A DNA stretch of 64,000 nt from JASJAR01 sp038530285 (GCA_038530285.1 JBCBCY010000013.1:42365-106364); one strand, 5' to 3'; shown: positions 41,060 to 49,994, numbered from the stretch's first letter. Translations and numbers: made by a program. Notes: generated from the sequence alone by a model not told the origin.

Positions 41060-43684
41060 ATGGCCAAGGCAGACAATCGCGCGCTCAGCGAAGAAGAGCT
41101 TCAGGAACTTGTTGCCGCCTCTGACAGTGGTGCGCGTTCTCCGGTTGGTGCCGTGGGCATCTTCGTGGCCGTTGTGGCCCTGACCTGGTCGATTTTTCAG
41201 GTGCTTCTGGCCTCGCCCGTGTCGCCCTACATTCTGCCGGGCGATCTGATCAACAACTCGCGCCAGATCCATCTGGCCTTTGCGGTGTTTCTTGCTGCAA
41301 TGGCCTATCCGCTCTTTAAATCCAGCCCGCGCGACTACATCCCGTGGTACGACTGGGCGCTTGGCATCGGCGGGGCGTTCCTTGCGATGTACGGGTTCTT
41401 TTTCTACGACAAGATCGTTGCCGCCGGCGGATTGGCCGACACCACGGATGCCTATTTCGCCCTTGCTGGGCTGACACTTCTGTTCATCGCCGCCTACCGG
41501 GTGCTTGGCCCGGTGATGGTGATCCTTGCGCTTGTCTTTCTGTTTTACGTCTTTTTTGGCTCGTCTGAGGCTGTCCCCGACCAGATCCGCTGGGCCGGTG
41601 CCAGCCTGCGAAAAGCCATGAGCCATATGTGGATCACGTCAGAGGGCGTGTTCGGCATCGCCCTTGGCGTGTCGACCAAGTTTGTCTTCCTCTTCGTTCT
41701 GTTCGGTGCGCTGCTCGATAAGGCGGGGGCGGGCAACTACTTCATCAAGATGGCCTTCGGGGCCCTGGGCCACCTGCGCGGCGGGCCGGCCAAGGCCGCC
41801 GTTGTGGGGTCTGCAGCCACCGGGCTGATTTCAGGTTCATCGATCGCCAACGTGGTCACCACCGGGACCTTCACGATCCCCTTGATGAAACGCGTGGGCT
41901 TTTCGGCGGAAAAGGCGGGCTCGGTTGAAGTCGCCTCATCCGTGAATGGCCAGATCATGCCGCCGGTGATGGGGGCTGCGGCCTTCCTGATGGTCGAATA
42001 TGTGGGCATTTCCTACGTTGAGGTGATCACCCACGCCTTCCTGCCTGCGGTGATTTCCTACATCGCACTTGTTTACATCGTTCACCTTGAGGCGGTGAAA
42101 AACAACATGCCCACGATCGGCAACAAGGTCGTGTCCATGGGCCGCACGATCGGCGGCATGTTCGCGTTTTTCGCAGGCTTCGCAATCTTGTGCTATGCCA
42201 CGCAATACCCGGTGGGTCTGATCGTCTCGCTGTTTCCCGAAGGCTCCGGGCTGGTGCTGTCGGCGCTGTTGTTTCTGGTCTATCTCGGCCTGATCTACCT
42301 TGCCGCACAGACCGAAGACCTTGAACCCGATGATCCGAATTCCGAGGTGGTGGAGCTTCCCGACCTCTCCAAGATCTACAAGTCGGGGCTGTATTATCTG
42401 CTGCCGATCATCGTGCTGGTCTATTTTCTGATGATCGAGCGGAAATCGCCGGGCCTGTCGGCCTTCTGGGCGACGTTCCTCTTGTTCGGGATCCTTTTGA
42501 CCCAAAAGACACTGAAAGCGATGTTCCGCGGCGAAGCGAATGCCATCAGCCGGTTGCGCGACGGAGCGGTCGATCTGATCGAAGGCATGATTGATGGGGC
42601 CCGCAACATGATCGGTATCGGTCTGGCCACGGCCACGGCGGGTATCATCGTGGGCACCGTGTCGCTGACCGGTATCGGTCAGGTCATGGCCGATTTCGTT
42701 GAGTTCCTGTCAGGTGGCAATCTGATCTTGATGCTGGTCTTCGTGGCGATCTTGTCGCTGATCTTGGGCATGGGGTTGCCAACCACGGCCAACTACATCG
42801 TGGTCTCGTCTCTCATGGTTGCGGTCGTCGTCGAACTTGGCGCGCAATCGGGTCTGGTGGTGCCGCTGATTGCGGTGCACTTGTTCGTCTTCTACTTCGG
42901 GATCATGGCGGATGTGACGCCCCCTGTGGGGCTGGCCAGTTTCGCCGCCGCCGCCGTGTCGGGCGGCGATGCGATCCGCACCGGGTTTACGGCGTTCTTC
43001 TACAGCCTGCGCACCGTCGCCCTGCCCTTTGTCTTCATCTTCAACACCGATCTGTTGTTGATCGACGTCACGTGGGTCCAAGGCATCATCGTCTTCATTG
43101 TCGCAACCGTGGGGATCTTGATCTTCACTGCCGCGACCATGGGCTGGTTTTTGACCCGCAACCGCATCTGGGAAACAGCCGCCATGCTGCTGATCGCCTT
43201 TGCGCTGTTCCGGCCGGGCTTTTTCATGAACCAGATCCAGGCGCCCTTCGATGATATCGCCCCGGCGGCCTTCTCGGAAGCCTTGGGCAATGCCGCACCT
43301 GGCGAACAATTGCAGGTGGTGATCGCTGGCCCCGACTTCGACACGCTTGAGATGAAGAACGTCACCGTGCCACTGACCGTGCCGGACGCCGAAGGCGGTC
43401 AAGCGCGTCTTGATGCCCTTGGGTTCGTCGTGATCCCCGATGGCGAAACGCAAGTCCTTGATGAGCCGATGTTCGGCACCGATCTGGCAGATGCGCTCGA
43501 CTCGTTTGATTTCTATGGCGACGAGCCTGTGTCGATCAGCAGCGTCAAAGCAACGGCGGACCAATTGCCCAAAGAACTGATCTTCATTCCAGCGCTGTTG
43601 CTTTTGGGGTTCATCGCGATGCTGCAGATGCGACGCGCCGAGCCGGCACCCGCCCGGAACGCTGCAGAGGGAGAGCTGGCATGA
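41060..43684 (+). CDS. TAXI-TRAP transporter fused permease (4TM/12TM) with DUF3394 tail
   Basis: An 874-residue fused membrane protein combining the small and large TRAP permease parts. Hydrophobic segments run from about 30 to 700; VEVASSVNGQIMPPVMGAAAFLMVEY and LGMGLPTTANYIVVSSLM are signature stretches of the large subunit. Residues about 730-850 form the DUF3394 extracytoplasmic tail, ending in one more membrane helix and a charged end. Its stop overlaps the universal stress protein gene (ATGA). Confidence 0.93.
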   Translation: MAKADNRALSEEELQELVAASDSGARSPVGAVGIFVAVVALTWSIFQVLLASPVSPYILPGDLINNSRQIHLAFAVFLAAMAYPLFKSSPRDYIPWYDWALGIGGAFLAMYGFFFYDKIVAAGGLADTTDAYFALAGLTLLFIAAYRVLGPVMVILALVFLFYVFFGSSEAVPDQIRWAGASLRKAMSHMWITSEGVFGIALGVSTKFVFLFVLFGALLDKAGAGNYFIKMAFGALGHLRGGPAKAAVVGSAATGLISGSSIANVVTTGTFTIPLMKRVGFSAEKAGSVEVASSVNGQIMPPVMGAAAFLMVEYVGISYVEVITHAFLPAVISYIALVYIVHLEAVKNNMPTIGNKVVSMGRTIGGMFAFFAGFAILCYATQYPVGLIVSLFPEGSGLVLSALLFLVYLGLIYLAAQTEDLEPDDPNSEVVELPDLSKIYKSGLYYLLPIIVLVYFLMIERKSPGLSAFWATFLLFGILLTQKTLKAMFRGEANAISRLRDGAVDLIEGMIDGARNMIGIGLATATAGIIVGTVSLTGIGQVMADFVEFLSGGNLILMLVFVAILSLILGMGLPTTANYIVVSSLMVAVVVELGAQSGLVVPLIAVHLFVFYFGIMADVTPPVGLASFAAAAVSGGDAIRTGFTAFFYSLRTVALPFVFIFNTDLLLIDVTWVQGIIVFIVATVGILIFTAATMGWFLTRNRIWETAAMLLIAFALFRPGFFMNQIQAPFDDIAPAAFSEALGNAAPGEQLQVVIAGPDFDTLEMKNVTVPLTVPDAEGGQARLDALGFVVIPDGETQVLDEPMFGTDLADALDSFDFYGDEPVSISSVKATADQLPKELIFIPALLLLGFIAMLQMRRAEPAPARNAAEGELA

Positions 43685-44118
43685 GTGGCACAATTTTGTG
43701 TGCGATTGACATCAACCGCCCCGAAGAAGAGCGCCAGGTGTTGGAACGGGCCGCCCAAATGGCGACCTTGGATGACGCTCAGCTCGACGTGATCACGGTC
43801 GTCCCGGATTTCGGGGCCAGCATGGTCGGCGCCTACTTTCAGGACCATGACGTCAAAACAGCCAGGGACACCGCCGCAAAGACCCTGGCGACGGTGGTCG
43901 AAGACGCGTTGGGGACACAAGCCAACGCCAAAGTGCGCCACGTAACGGCAGTCGGCTCGGTTTATGAAGAAGTGTTGAAGGTCGCCAAGGTCTCGCAAGC
44001 GACGTTGATCGTGATTGGCGCGCATCGGCCAGACCTGAAGGACTATCTGCTGGGGCCGAATGCGGCGCGGGTCGTGCGCCATGCGGCGTGTTCGGTCTTT
44101 GTGGTGCGCGCACCCTGA
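43681..44118 (+). CDS. universal stress protein (UspA family)
   Basis: A 145-residue cytoplasmic Usp. The ATP-binding signature is G-2x-G-9x-G(S/T): GAHRPDLKDYLLGPNAARVVRHAACSVFVVR is cut to its typical C-terminal form, with the first Gly followed by His-Arg. Usp genes are often joined to TRAP permeases; TeaD in Halomonas regulates the TeaABC transporter this way, so a role in controlling this transporter is likely. Confidence 0.87.
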   Translation: MSGTILCAIDINRPEEERQVLERAAQMATLDDAQLDVITVVPDFGASMVGAYFQDHDVKTARDTAAKTLATVVEDALGTQANAKVRHVTAVGSVYEEVLKVAKVSQATLIVIGAHRPDLKDYLLGPNAARVVRHAACSVFVVRAP

Positions 44119-44212
44119 GGCGTTCGCGCCGCAGTCATCTGCTGCACGCCCCCGCACGTCTTTCCAATGCCAAGGCGCGCGCCTATAAGCGCCCCGCAGC
44201 CTGGAGAGAGCC

Positions 44213-44800
44213 ATGCGAACCGGCAAGATTGAACGCAAGACCACCGAAACCACCATCAGCGTCAGCCTGGCGCTGGATGGGACGGGTGTCAGCGACATCA
44301 CGACCGGGGTGGGGTTCTTCGACCATATGCTCGAACAATTGGCGCGCCATAGCCTGATTGACATGACCATCACGGCCAAGGGCGACACCCATATTGATGA
44401 CCACCACACCGTTGAAGACACTGGCATTGCGATTGGTCAGGCGCTGTCGGACGCCGTCGGCGACAAGCGCGGCATCCGCCGCTATGGCGAATGCCACCTG
44501 CCAATGGACGACACGCTGGTGCGCGCGGCCCTTGATCTGTCGGGCCGACCCTGGCTCGGCTGGGGCGTCGACATGACCGCCCCCAAGATCGGCACATTCG
44601 ACACCGAATTGGTGCGCGAATTCTTTCAGGCGCTGTCGACCCATGGCGGCATCACGCTGCATGTCGATCTTTTGCGCGGGATCAACAGCCACCACATCGC
44701 CGAAGCCAGCTTCAAGGCGGTGGCAAGGGCGCTGCGTCTCGCGGTTGAAGCCGATCCGCGCCAGGCCGGTGCCGTGCCCTCGACCAAGGGCACGCTTTAG
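44213..44800 (+). CDS. hisB: imidazoleglycerol-phosphate dehydratase
   Basis: Sixth step of histidine synthesis: IGP to imidazole-acetol phosphate. The 195-residue monofunctional enzyme shows the duplicated Mn-binding motifs DDHHTVEDTGIAIG (about 62-75) and NSHHIAEASFKA (about 160-171). It opens the local his cluster, followed 4 bp later by hisH. Confidence 0.97.
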   Translation: MRTGKIERKTTETTISVSLALDGTGVSDITTGVGFFDHMLEQLARHSLIDMTITAKGDTHIDDHHTVEDTGIAIGQALSDAVGDKRGIRRYGECHLPMDDTLVRAALDLSGRPWLGWGVDMTAPKIGTFDTELVREFFQALSTHGGITLHVDLLRGINSHHIAEASFKAVARALRLAVEADPRQAGAVPSTKGTL

Positions 44801-44804
44801 CGCC

Positions 44805-45443
44805 ATGGCCACCGTTATCATCGATGCGACGCCGGGCAATCTGCACTCGGCCGAAAAGGCGTTCCAGAAAATGGCGTCCGAAGTTGGTGCGGGCGCAATC
44901 GTGGTCACTTCTGACCCTGAGACCGTCGCGGTCGCTGACCGGATTGTCCTGCCCGGCGACGGGGCCTTTCCGGCTGTCATGGCAGCACTGACCGCGCGTC
45001 CTGCCCTGGTCGACGCCCTGCACACCGCTGTGATCACACGCGCGGTGCCGTTTTTCGGCATCTGCGTCGGCATGCAGCTTCTGGCGACACTGGGCGAGGA
45101 ATTCCGCGAAACGCCGGGTCTTGATTGGGTGCCGGGCCGGGTGGTGCCCATTGACCCAGGCGATGCGACGCTCAAGGTGCCCCATATGGGCTGGAACGAT
45201 CTGGTGATCGACGCCGCGCATCCGGTGCTGAATAGGGTGACCACGGGCGATCACGCCTACTTTGTTCACTCCTACCGGATGGAGGTCACGGACCCTTCCC
45301 ATCTGATCGCGCATGTCGATTATGGCGGGCCCGTCACCGCCATTGTCGGGCGCGACACCATGATCGGCACGCAATTTCACCCCGAAAAATCCCAATCCGC
45401 CGGGCTGAAGATGATCGCAAACTTTCTGACCTGGCGGCCCTAG
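44805..45443 (+). CDS. hisH: imidazole glycerol phosphate synthase, glutaminase subunit
   Basis: A 212-residue class I glutamine amidotransferase that feeds ammonia to HisF. The catalytic Cys lies in FFGICVGMQLLA (about 85), and the His-Glu pair in QFHPEKSQ (about 192-195). The sequence starts IDATPGNLHS, where many homologues have DYGMGNLRS. ATG 44805 follows the hisB stop closely; a longer frame from 44643 lies inside hisB. Confidence 0.96.
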   Translation: MATVIIDATPGNLHSAEKAFQKMASEVGAGAIVVTSDPETVAVADRIVLPGDGAFPAVMAALTARPALVDALHTAVITRAVPFFGICVGMQLLATLGEEFRETPGLDWVPGRVVPIDPGDATLKVPHMGWNDLVIDAAHPVLNRVTTGDHAYFVHSYRMEVTDPSHLIAHVDYGGPVTAIVGRDTMIGTQFHPEKSQSAGLKMIANFLTWRP

Positions 45444-45448
45444 TGGGC

Positions 45449-45502
45449 TTCATCCTGGCAAAAATACTCCGGGGGGGGCCGCAGGCCGGGGGCAGAGCCC
45501 CC
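45449..45502 (-). repeat. Rhodobacteraceae-type palindromic intergenic element, copy 2
   Basis: On the minus strand it reads GGGGGCTCTGCCCCC, CGGCCTGCGGCC, a C-run and GGAGTATTTTTGCCAGGATGAA, matching copy 1 at 25838-25895 module by module but inverted. It separates convergent hisH and the DUF2147 gene and may serve as a terminator. Confidence 0.65.
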
Positions 45503-45546
45503 ACAAGACGTGTCGTGCGGGCGTCAGCCCGCCCCGCTTGGTCAGC

Positions 45547-45933
45547 CTAGTTGACGCGCTTCCAGGTGTTGCCCCGGCAAATGCCCAGGACACAGCCTTC
45601 GACCTTCAGGAATTCGCCGTTCAACGACATCTTCGAATTATAGGTCTTGTCGCGGTCGGGCGCATAGACTTTGCCGTTTGCATAGGCGCCCCCGCCCTTG
45701 GCGACCATATCCCAGACAATGCGCTGGCCGACGCGGTCGGATTGAACCTGTTTGCCAGCCCCATCATAGGCCCGCACCAGCACACCGCAAAGTGCGGCCC
45801 CGCAGGCCGACATTTCGATGTGTCCGAAGTTGCCGTTGTCATCTGGTGCCGTCTGCCAGGTGCCATGGGCCGGATCGGCCGCCGCGCCGGTCGCCGCGAG
45901 GGCAAAGGCTGCCGCGATTGCAAAGTCTCTCAT
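45547..45933 (-). CDS. DUF2147 family secreted protein
   Basis: A 128-residue exported protein: signal peptide FAIAAAFALAATGAAA (cleavage about residue 20), then the DUF2147 pattern HGTWQTAPDDNGNFGHIEMSACG-type start, LCGVLVRAYD, GQRIVWDMVAKGGGAYANGKVYAPDRDKTY and a Cys-rich end VEGCVLGICRGNTWKRV. The four cysteines can form disulfides in the periplasm. Function unknown. GGGGAGAGAGAC upstream favours this start. It is transcribed against the his genes. Confidence 0.82.
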   Translation of the reverse strand: MRDFAIAAAFALAATGAAADPAHGTWQTAPDDNGNFGHIEMSACGAALCGVLVRAYDGAGKQVQSDRVGQRIVWDMVAKGGGAYANGKVYAPDRDKTYNSKMSLNGEFLKVEGCVLGICRGNTWKRVN

Positions 45934-46063
45934 GTCTCTCTCCCCGTTTGAGGGAATGTCGTCCCTCAAACGCACCGCCCGCGTCCAGTCCGACGTCGCG
46001 TCAAACCCTCTTGTGCCCCAACGTCACGCCGGGCAGAAGGCACCCGCGACCAAGGGGGCGACC

Positions 46064-46783
46064 ATGATCCTGTATCCGGCGATTGATCTCAAAGACGGCC
46101 AATGCGTGCGCCTGTTGAAGGGCGATATGGAGGCCGCGACCGTGTTTGGCGATGACCCCGCCGCCCAGGCCCGCGCATTCGCCAGCGCTGGTGCACAATG
46201 GTTGCATCTGGTGGACCTCAACGGCGCATTTGCAGGCCAGCCGGTGAACGGTGATGCGGTGAATGGCATCCTCGCGGCGGTGGATATTCCCGTTCAGCTT
46301 GGTGGCGGGATCCGTGACATGGCGACGATCGAACGTTGGCTTGACGCCGGGGTGGCCCGGGTGATCCTTGGCACAGTAGCGGTGGAAGACCCCGGTCTGG
46401 TCAGGGCTGCCGCGCAGGCCCACCCCGGCAAGGTCGCCGTTGGCATTGATGCGCGCGCGGGCAAGGTCGCCACGCGCGGCTGGGCCGAAGAAACCGACGT
46501 TTTGGTTACGGACCTGGCACGCCAGTTCGAAGACGCGGGCGTGGCGGCGATCATCTACACCGACATTGACCGCGACGGGGCCATGGGGGGACCCAACGTG
46601 GCCGCGACCGAAGCCCTGGCGCGGGCAGTGTCCATCCCAGTGATCGCGTCGGGTGGCGTGTCGCGCATGGCAGACCTTACGGCCCTTCAAGCCACAGGGG
46701 TCATCGCCGGCGCCATCTCGGGCCGCGCACTTTATGATGGGGCAATTGATCTGGCTGAGGCGCTTTCGACATTGGGAAGCTAA
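46064..46783 (+). CDS. hisA: phosphoribosylformimino-5-aminoimidazole carboxamide ribotide isomerase
   Basis: Fourth step of histidine synthesis, an Amadori isomerisation on a beta-alpha TIM barrel of 239 residues. The general base Asp is in YPAIDLKDGQCVRL (D8) and the acid Asp in IYTDIDRDGAM (about 128-131); the phosphate is held by QLGGGIRD and ASGGVSR. GGGGGCG precedes ATG 46064; earlier in-frame starts overlap the DUF2147 promoter. Confidence 0.96.
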   Translation: MILYPAIDLKDGQCVRLLKGDMEAATVFGDDPAAQARAFASAGAQWLHLVDLNGAFAGQPVNGDAVNGILAAVDIPVQLGGGIRDMATIERWLDAGVARVILGTVAVEDPGLVRAAAQAHPGKVAVGIDARAGKVATRGWAEETDVLVTDLARQFEDAGVAAIIYTDIDRDGAMGGPNVAATEALARAVSIPVIASGGVSRMADLTALQATGVIAGAISGRALYDGAIDLAEALSTLGS

Positions 46784-46861
46784 CCTGCCACGTTTTGCCA
46801 CGGGTCAGGCGTCTTGAACACGCTCCCCTTGATGCCAAAATGATCATCGAAGGAGACATTT

Positions 46862-47320
46862 ATGGCAAGTGTTCACACCGCCCCGCTGCCGGACAAAAGC
46901 GCACTTCACGACCAGAGAAACACGGGCGATTTCCTTGACACCTATGCTGTCGCATCCAACCTGTCGACACGGGTCGCTGCTGATGAGATCGGTGCCTTCC
47001 CAGGCTGGGTTCAGGCGCTCGTCAAACTTCGCGGGGTCATCGTGCGCCCCTTTGGGCTAATTGCGGACCCACCCCAAACGAGTGGTGAAAGCGTGGGACT
47101 TTTCCCGCTTGTTTCTGAACGTGAGGACGAAGTGCTCGCCGGGTTCGATGACAAGCACCTGAACTTTCTGGTGTCGGTCTGCCGCTACGACGGCAAGATC
47201 CACTTGTCAACCTGGGTCAGGCCGCACAACTTCGGCGGCCGCGCATACCTGGCCCTGATCATGCCGTTTCACATCGCCGTGGTGCGGAATGCCTTGCAAA
47301 GGGTTGCACGGGCGGGCTGA
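46862..47320 (+). CDS. DUF2867 family protein
   Basis: A 152-residue protein without a signal peptide, matching DUF2867: FPGWVQALVKLRGVIVRPFGL, VGLFPLVSEREDEVLAGFDDKHLNF-type core, STWVRPHNFGGRAYLALIMPFHIAVVRNAL near the end. The last stretch is hydrophobic and may touch the membrane. GAAGGAGA before ATG 46862 is a strong ribosome binding site. Function unknown. It sits between hisA and hisF. Confidence 0.75.
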   Translation: MASVHTAPLPDKSALHDQRNTGDFLDTYAVASNLSTRVAADEIGAFPGWVQALVKLRGVIVRPFGLIADPPQTSGESVGLFPLVSEREDEVLAGFDDKHLNFLVSVCRYDGKIHLSTWVRPHNFGGRAYLALIMPFHIAVVRNALQRVARAG

Positions 47321-47770
47321 CTAGCCGCCTGCCGCCTTTGACGTAAGCATCCCCAGGGCCCCGGTTATGCGGCCTAGGGCGTCAAGATCGCCGGGCACGG
47401 CAAAGTCCGACAGCATGGCACTGGGGGTTTCATAGACGAACACCGTCTGGCCGGCGTCGTCATGGACCAAAACGCGCAGCGGCAGCACGAGACCTGTGGT
47501 GATATCGGCCTGCAACACGGGCGTGCCGAGCATTGGGTTGCCGAAGATCAACAGTTCCGCATCAGCAAGCTCCATATCCACCGATGCCGCCCCCGCGCCG
47601 TGATTGACCCGTGCAAAGACCGTCGCACCTGCCCCTTCGACAACGCTGACCAGACGGTCGGCGGCCTCGGACACGGTGCCAGCGGCTTCGACGCGCTGCA
47701 TATGTCCCTCTGCCATGGCAGTGGTGGCGGTCAGCAAGGACGCGGCGACAAGTGTGCTAAGTTTGTGCAT
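47321..47770 (-). CDS. DUF302 family secreted protein
   Basis: A 149-residue exported protein with a signal peptide (STLVAASLLTATTAMA, cleavage about residue 20) followed by a DUF302 domain: VSEAADRLVSVVEGAGATVFARVNH, LLIFGNPMLGTPVL and LPLRVLVHDDAGQTVFVYETP. The fold is known but the function is not. It ends directly against the DUF2867 stop codon (no gap) and is transcribed opposite to the his genes. Confidence 0.82.
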   Translation of the reverse strand: MHKLSTLVAASLLTATTAMAEGHMQRVEAAGTVSEAADRLVSVVEGAGATVFARVNHGAGAASVDMELADAELLIFGNPMLGTPVLQADITTGLVLPLRVLVHDDAGQTVFVYETPSAMLSDFAVPGDLDALGRITGALGMLTSKAAGG

Positions 47771-47897
47771 GATCTTCTCCCGGGGGTTGGTACGGCAAGC
47801 TTACAGCCTTCCATCCGGCGCGCTCATCACAGCTTCGCGACGTGGCAGGTTCCAGCCACCCTAGCCCCCGGCCCCAAACCCGTTTAGGACAACGCTC

Positions 47898-48659
47898 ATG
47901 TTGAAGGTGCGTGTCATACCCTGCCTTGATGTGGCCGACGCCCGCGTGGTGAAGGGTGTCAATTTCGTTGATCTGATCGATGCGGGCGACCCGGTTGAAG
48001 CCGCCATCGCCTACAACGAAGCCGGCGCGGATGAGCTGTGTTTTCTCGACATCAAAGCCACCCATGAAAACCGGGGCACGATGTATGATCTGGCCACCCG
48101 CACGGCCGAGCAATGCTTCATGCCCCTGACCATCGGCGGCGGGGTGCGCACGGTGGAAGACGTCGACGCGCTGTTGAACGCGGGCGCCGACAAGGTCAGC
48201 TTCAATTCGGCCGCCGTGGCCGATCCGGACGTGGTCGCACGCGCCGCTGACCGGTTCGGGGCGCAATGCATCGTCGTTGCCATCGATGCCAAGACCGTGG
48301 AACCTGGGCGGTGGGAGATCTTCACCCACGGCGGGCGACGTCCAACGGGCATTGACGCGGTGGAATTTGCCCAAACCGTTGCCGAAAAGGGCGCGGGCGA
48401 AATCCTGTTGACGTCGATGGACCGCGACGGGACCCGCGCAGGCTTCAACCTGCCCCTGACCCGCGCGATTTCAGATGCGGTGAATGTGCCGGTGATCGCC
48501 TCTGGCGGGGTGGGCACGCTTGATCACCTCGTCGAAGGGGTGACGCAAGGCGGCGCATCTGCGGTTCTGGCCGCCTCGATCTTCCACTTTGGCGACCATA
48601 CGATTGGCGAGGCGAAGGCGCATATGGCCGCCGCTGGCATCCCGATGAGGCTGACATGA
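47898..48659 (+). CDS. hisF: imidazole glycerol phosphate synthase, cyclase subunit
   Basis: A 253-residue TIM barrel that joins ammonia from HisH to PRFAR, giving IGP and AICAR. The catalytic Asp residues are in IPCLDVADARVVKG (D11) and LLTSMDRDGTRAG (D130). GGGVRTVEDV and ASGGVGTLDHL bind phosphates. It overlaps hisE by 4 bp. Confidence 0.97.
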   Translation: MLKVRVIPCLDVADARVVKGVNFVDLIDAGDPVEAAIAYNEAGADELCFLDIKATHENRGTMYDLATRTAEQCFMPLTIGGGVRTVEDVDALLNAGADKVSFNSAAVADPDVVARAADRFGAQCIVVAIDAKTVEPGRWEIFTHGGRRPTGIDAVEFAQTVAEKGAGEILLTSMDRDGTRAGFNLPLTRAISDAVNVPVIASGGVGTLDHLVEGVTQGGASAVLAASIFHFGDHTIGEAKAHMAAAGIPMRLT

Positions 48660-48973
48660 GCGATACCCTGAGCCGGCTGGCGGCCACGATTGAGGCGCGC
48701 AAGGGCGCGGACCCCGACACATCCTGGACAGCCAAGCTTTTGTCGAAAGGCACCGACAAAACTGCGGAAAAATTCGGCGAAGAAGCGATCGAGGCGATCG
48801 TTGCCGCCACCAAGGGCGACCGCGCGGGCCTGATCGGCGAAGCCGCAGACGTGCTTTATCATCTGCAAGTGATGCTAAGCGCATCCGGCGTGGCCTGGGC
48901 CGATGTACTGGCAGAGCTTGAAGCCCGCGAAGGCACGTCTGGATTAGACGAGAAAGCCGCGCGAAACCCCTGA
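48656..48973 (+). CDS. hisE: phosphoribosyl-ATP pyrophosphohydrolase
   Basis: Second step of histidine synthesis: hydrolyses phosphoribosyl-ATP to phosphoribosyl-AMP. This 105-residue all-helical MazG-like protein has the metal-binding EExxE/ExxD pattern in KFGEEAIEAIVAA and GEAADVLYHLQVML. It is a stand-alone HisE, not fused to HisI, the usual state in alphaproteobacteria. Confidence 0.95.
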   Translation: MSDTLSRLAATIEARKGADPDTSWTAKLLSKGTDKTAEKFGEEAIEAIVAATKGDRAGLIGEAADVLYHLQVMLSASGVAWADVLAELEAREGTSGLDEKAARNP

Positions 48974-48988
48974 CATCGAAAAGAAAAA

Positions 48989-49015
48989 GCGCCCGGAGGG
49001 GATGCCACCGGGCGC
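48989..49015 (-). terminator. intrinsic terminator, distal, on the minus strand
   Basis: Perfect 8-bp stem GCGCCCGG/CCGGGCGC with an 11-nt loop; on the minus strand it is followed by TTTTTCTTTT. It also lies 15 bp after hisE and may act on that side without a T-run. Confidence 0.65.
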
Positions 49016-49043
49016 AAGTCACGGAACGAGGGACAGTGATAAA

Positions 49044-49070
49044 AAGTCTGAAGGTTCCGGCTTCAGACTT
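49044..49070 (-). terminator. intrinsic terminator of the YHS gene
   Basis: Perfect 10-bp stem AAGTCTGAAG/CTTCAGACTT with a 7-nt loop, followed on the minus strand by TTTTT. A third hairpin (AGGCATG/CATGCCT, 49082-49099) lies between it and the gene. Confidence 0.75.
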
Positions 49071-49146
49071 AGGTTCTAGATAGGCATGGGGACATGCCTG
49101 TTAAGAGCGTGTAATAGACTTGTGAACACTTCGTTAACGCTGAGCC

Positions 49147-49602
49147 CTATGCAGAGAGCACATCCGGCCAGTTGGCATCTGCCGCTTCGATGTTCGCGCG
49201 TTTGTTCAGCGCCCAGCGGGCCCGGACAGACCGCGAGAAGTTCAAATAGAGCTTCCCATCATGGATCGACCAGGCTTCGGGCACGGTCGAGGCGGTGTAG
49301 CCCTTGCTGACAGCAAAAGCGCAGTAGCCACCATATTGCGGAGCGTAAGCCTCGGGGTCGGCTTCGAACTTGGCCATGTTTTCGGCCGTGGCAAAGTGCC
49401 AGGTCGCCCCGTTCCAGTCGACAGCGAACTCTGGCGAGCCCGGCACAGGGCCGTTTTCGTCAAAATAGGCGACCGTATCAGACCCATCGATGGCGATCCC
49501 GCCCTCGGCATAGGTTTTGGGCGTCATTGCGAACGCCGGGACGGCGAGCGAGGCAAAGGGGGCGGCGGCGGCAAGGGCCAGGATTTGGCGACGGTTGGGC
49601 AT
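49147..49602 (-). CDS. exported YHS domain protein
   Basis: A 151-residue protein with a Tat-like signal peptide (PNRRQILALAAAAPFASLAVPAFA) and a YHS domain: GSDTVAYFDENGPVPGSPEF, WHFATAENMAKFEADPEAYAPQYGGYCAFAV, which resembles the metal-binding module associated with copper handling, though the YHS Cys is displaced (single Cys in GGYCAFAV). Tryptophan-rich C-terminus. Its role is unknown; copper genes lie 2 kb away. Confidence 0.85.
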   Translation of the reverse strand: MPNRRQILALAAAAPFASLAVPAFAMTPKTYAEGGIAIDGSDTVAYFDENGPVPGSPEFAVDWNGATWHFATAENMAKFEADPEAYAPQYGGYCAFAVSKGYTASTVPEAWSIHDGKLYLNFSRSVRARWALNKRANIEAADANWPDVLSA

Positions 49603-49703
49603 GGTGTTCTCCTTTCAAGATCGCGTTGTCCAGAACATGCGCAACGCGGGGCAAACTCGAAAGGGCCCCCACGAAACCGTGACGGCTTGTTAGAAGTGTT
49701 ACA

Positions 49704-49994
49704 TCAATCGAAGATGTCTTCGAGCGCGTCCAACGCCTCTTCGAACATCCAGGACCCAAAGGATTTTTTCTTCTTTTTCATGCGCTTGGGCGATTTTGCC
49801 GCCATTTCGGGCCGCTTTTTGGGCCGCCCGGCGCGCGATTTGTCGATCACGTGATCGGGAGAGAGGTGTTTCAGATTATGCAGCGGCGCGCCACAGGCCG
49901 AACAGGCCAGCTCATGCCGGGTCTCACCTTTCAGGACCAAAGCCGCCCGGGTGCCGCAATAACAACAGGTGGCGATTTTCGGGGATTGGCGCAT
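49704..49994 (-). CDS. small zinc-ribbon protein
   Basis: A 96-residue cytoplasmic protein. C10/C13 and C31/C34 form two CxxC knuckles of a zinc ribbon (CCYCGTRAAL, ACSACG). A basic Lys-rich stretch follows (about 58-78, PKKRPEMAAKSPKRMKKKKK), then an acidic helix (ALDALEDIFD), suggesting nucleic-acid or ribosome contact. Its ATG overlaps the rlmB stop by one base, so it is cotranscribed with the rRNA methyltransferase. Confidence 0.75.
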   Translation of the reverse strand: MRQSPKIATCCYCGTRAALVLKGETRHELACSACGAPLHNLKHLSPDHVIDKSRAGRPKKRPEMAAKSPKRMKKKKKSFGSWMFEEALDALEDIFD

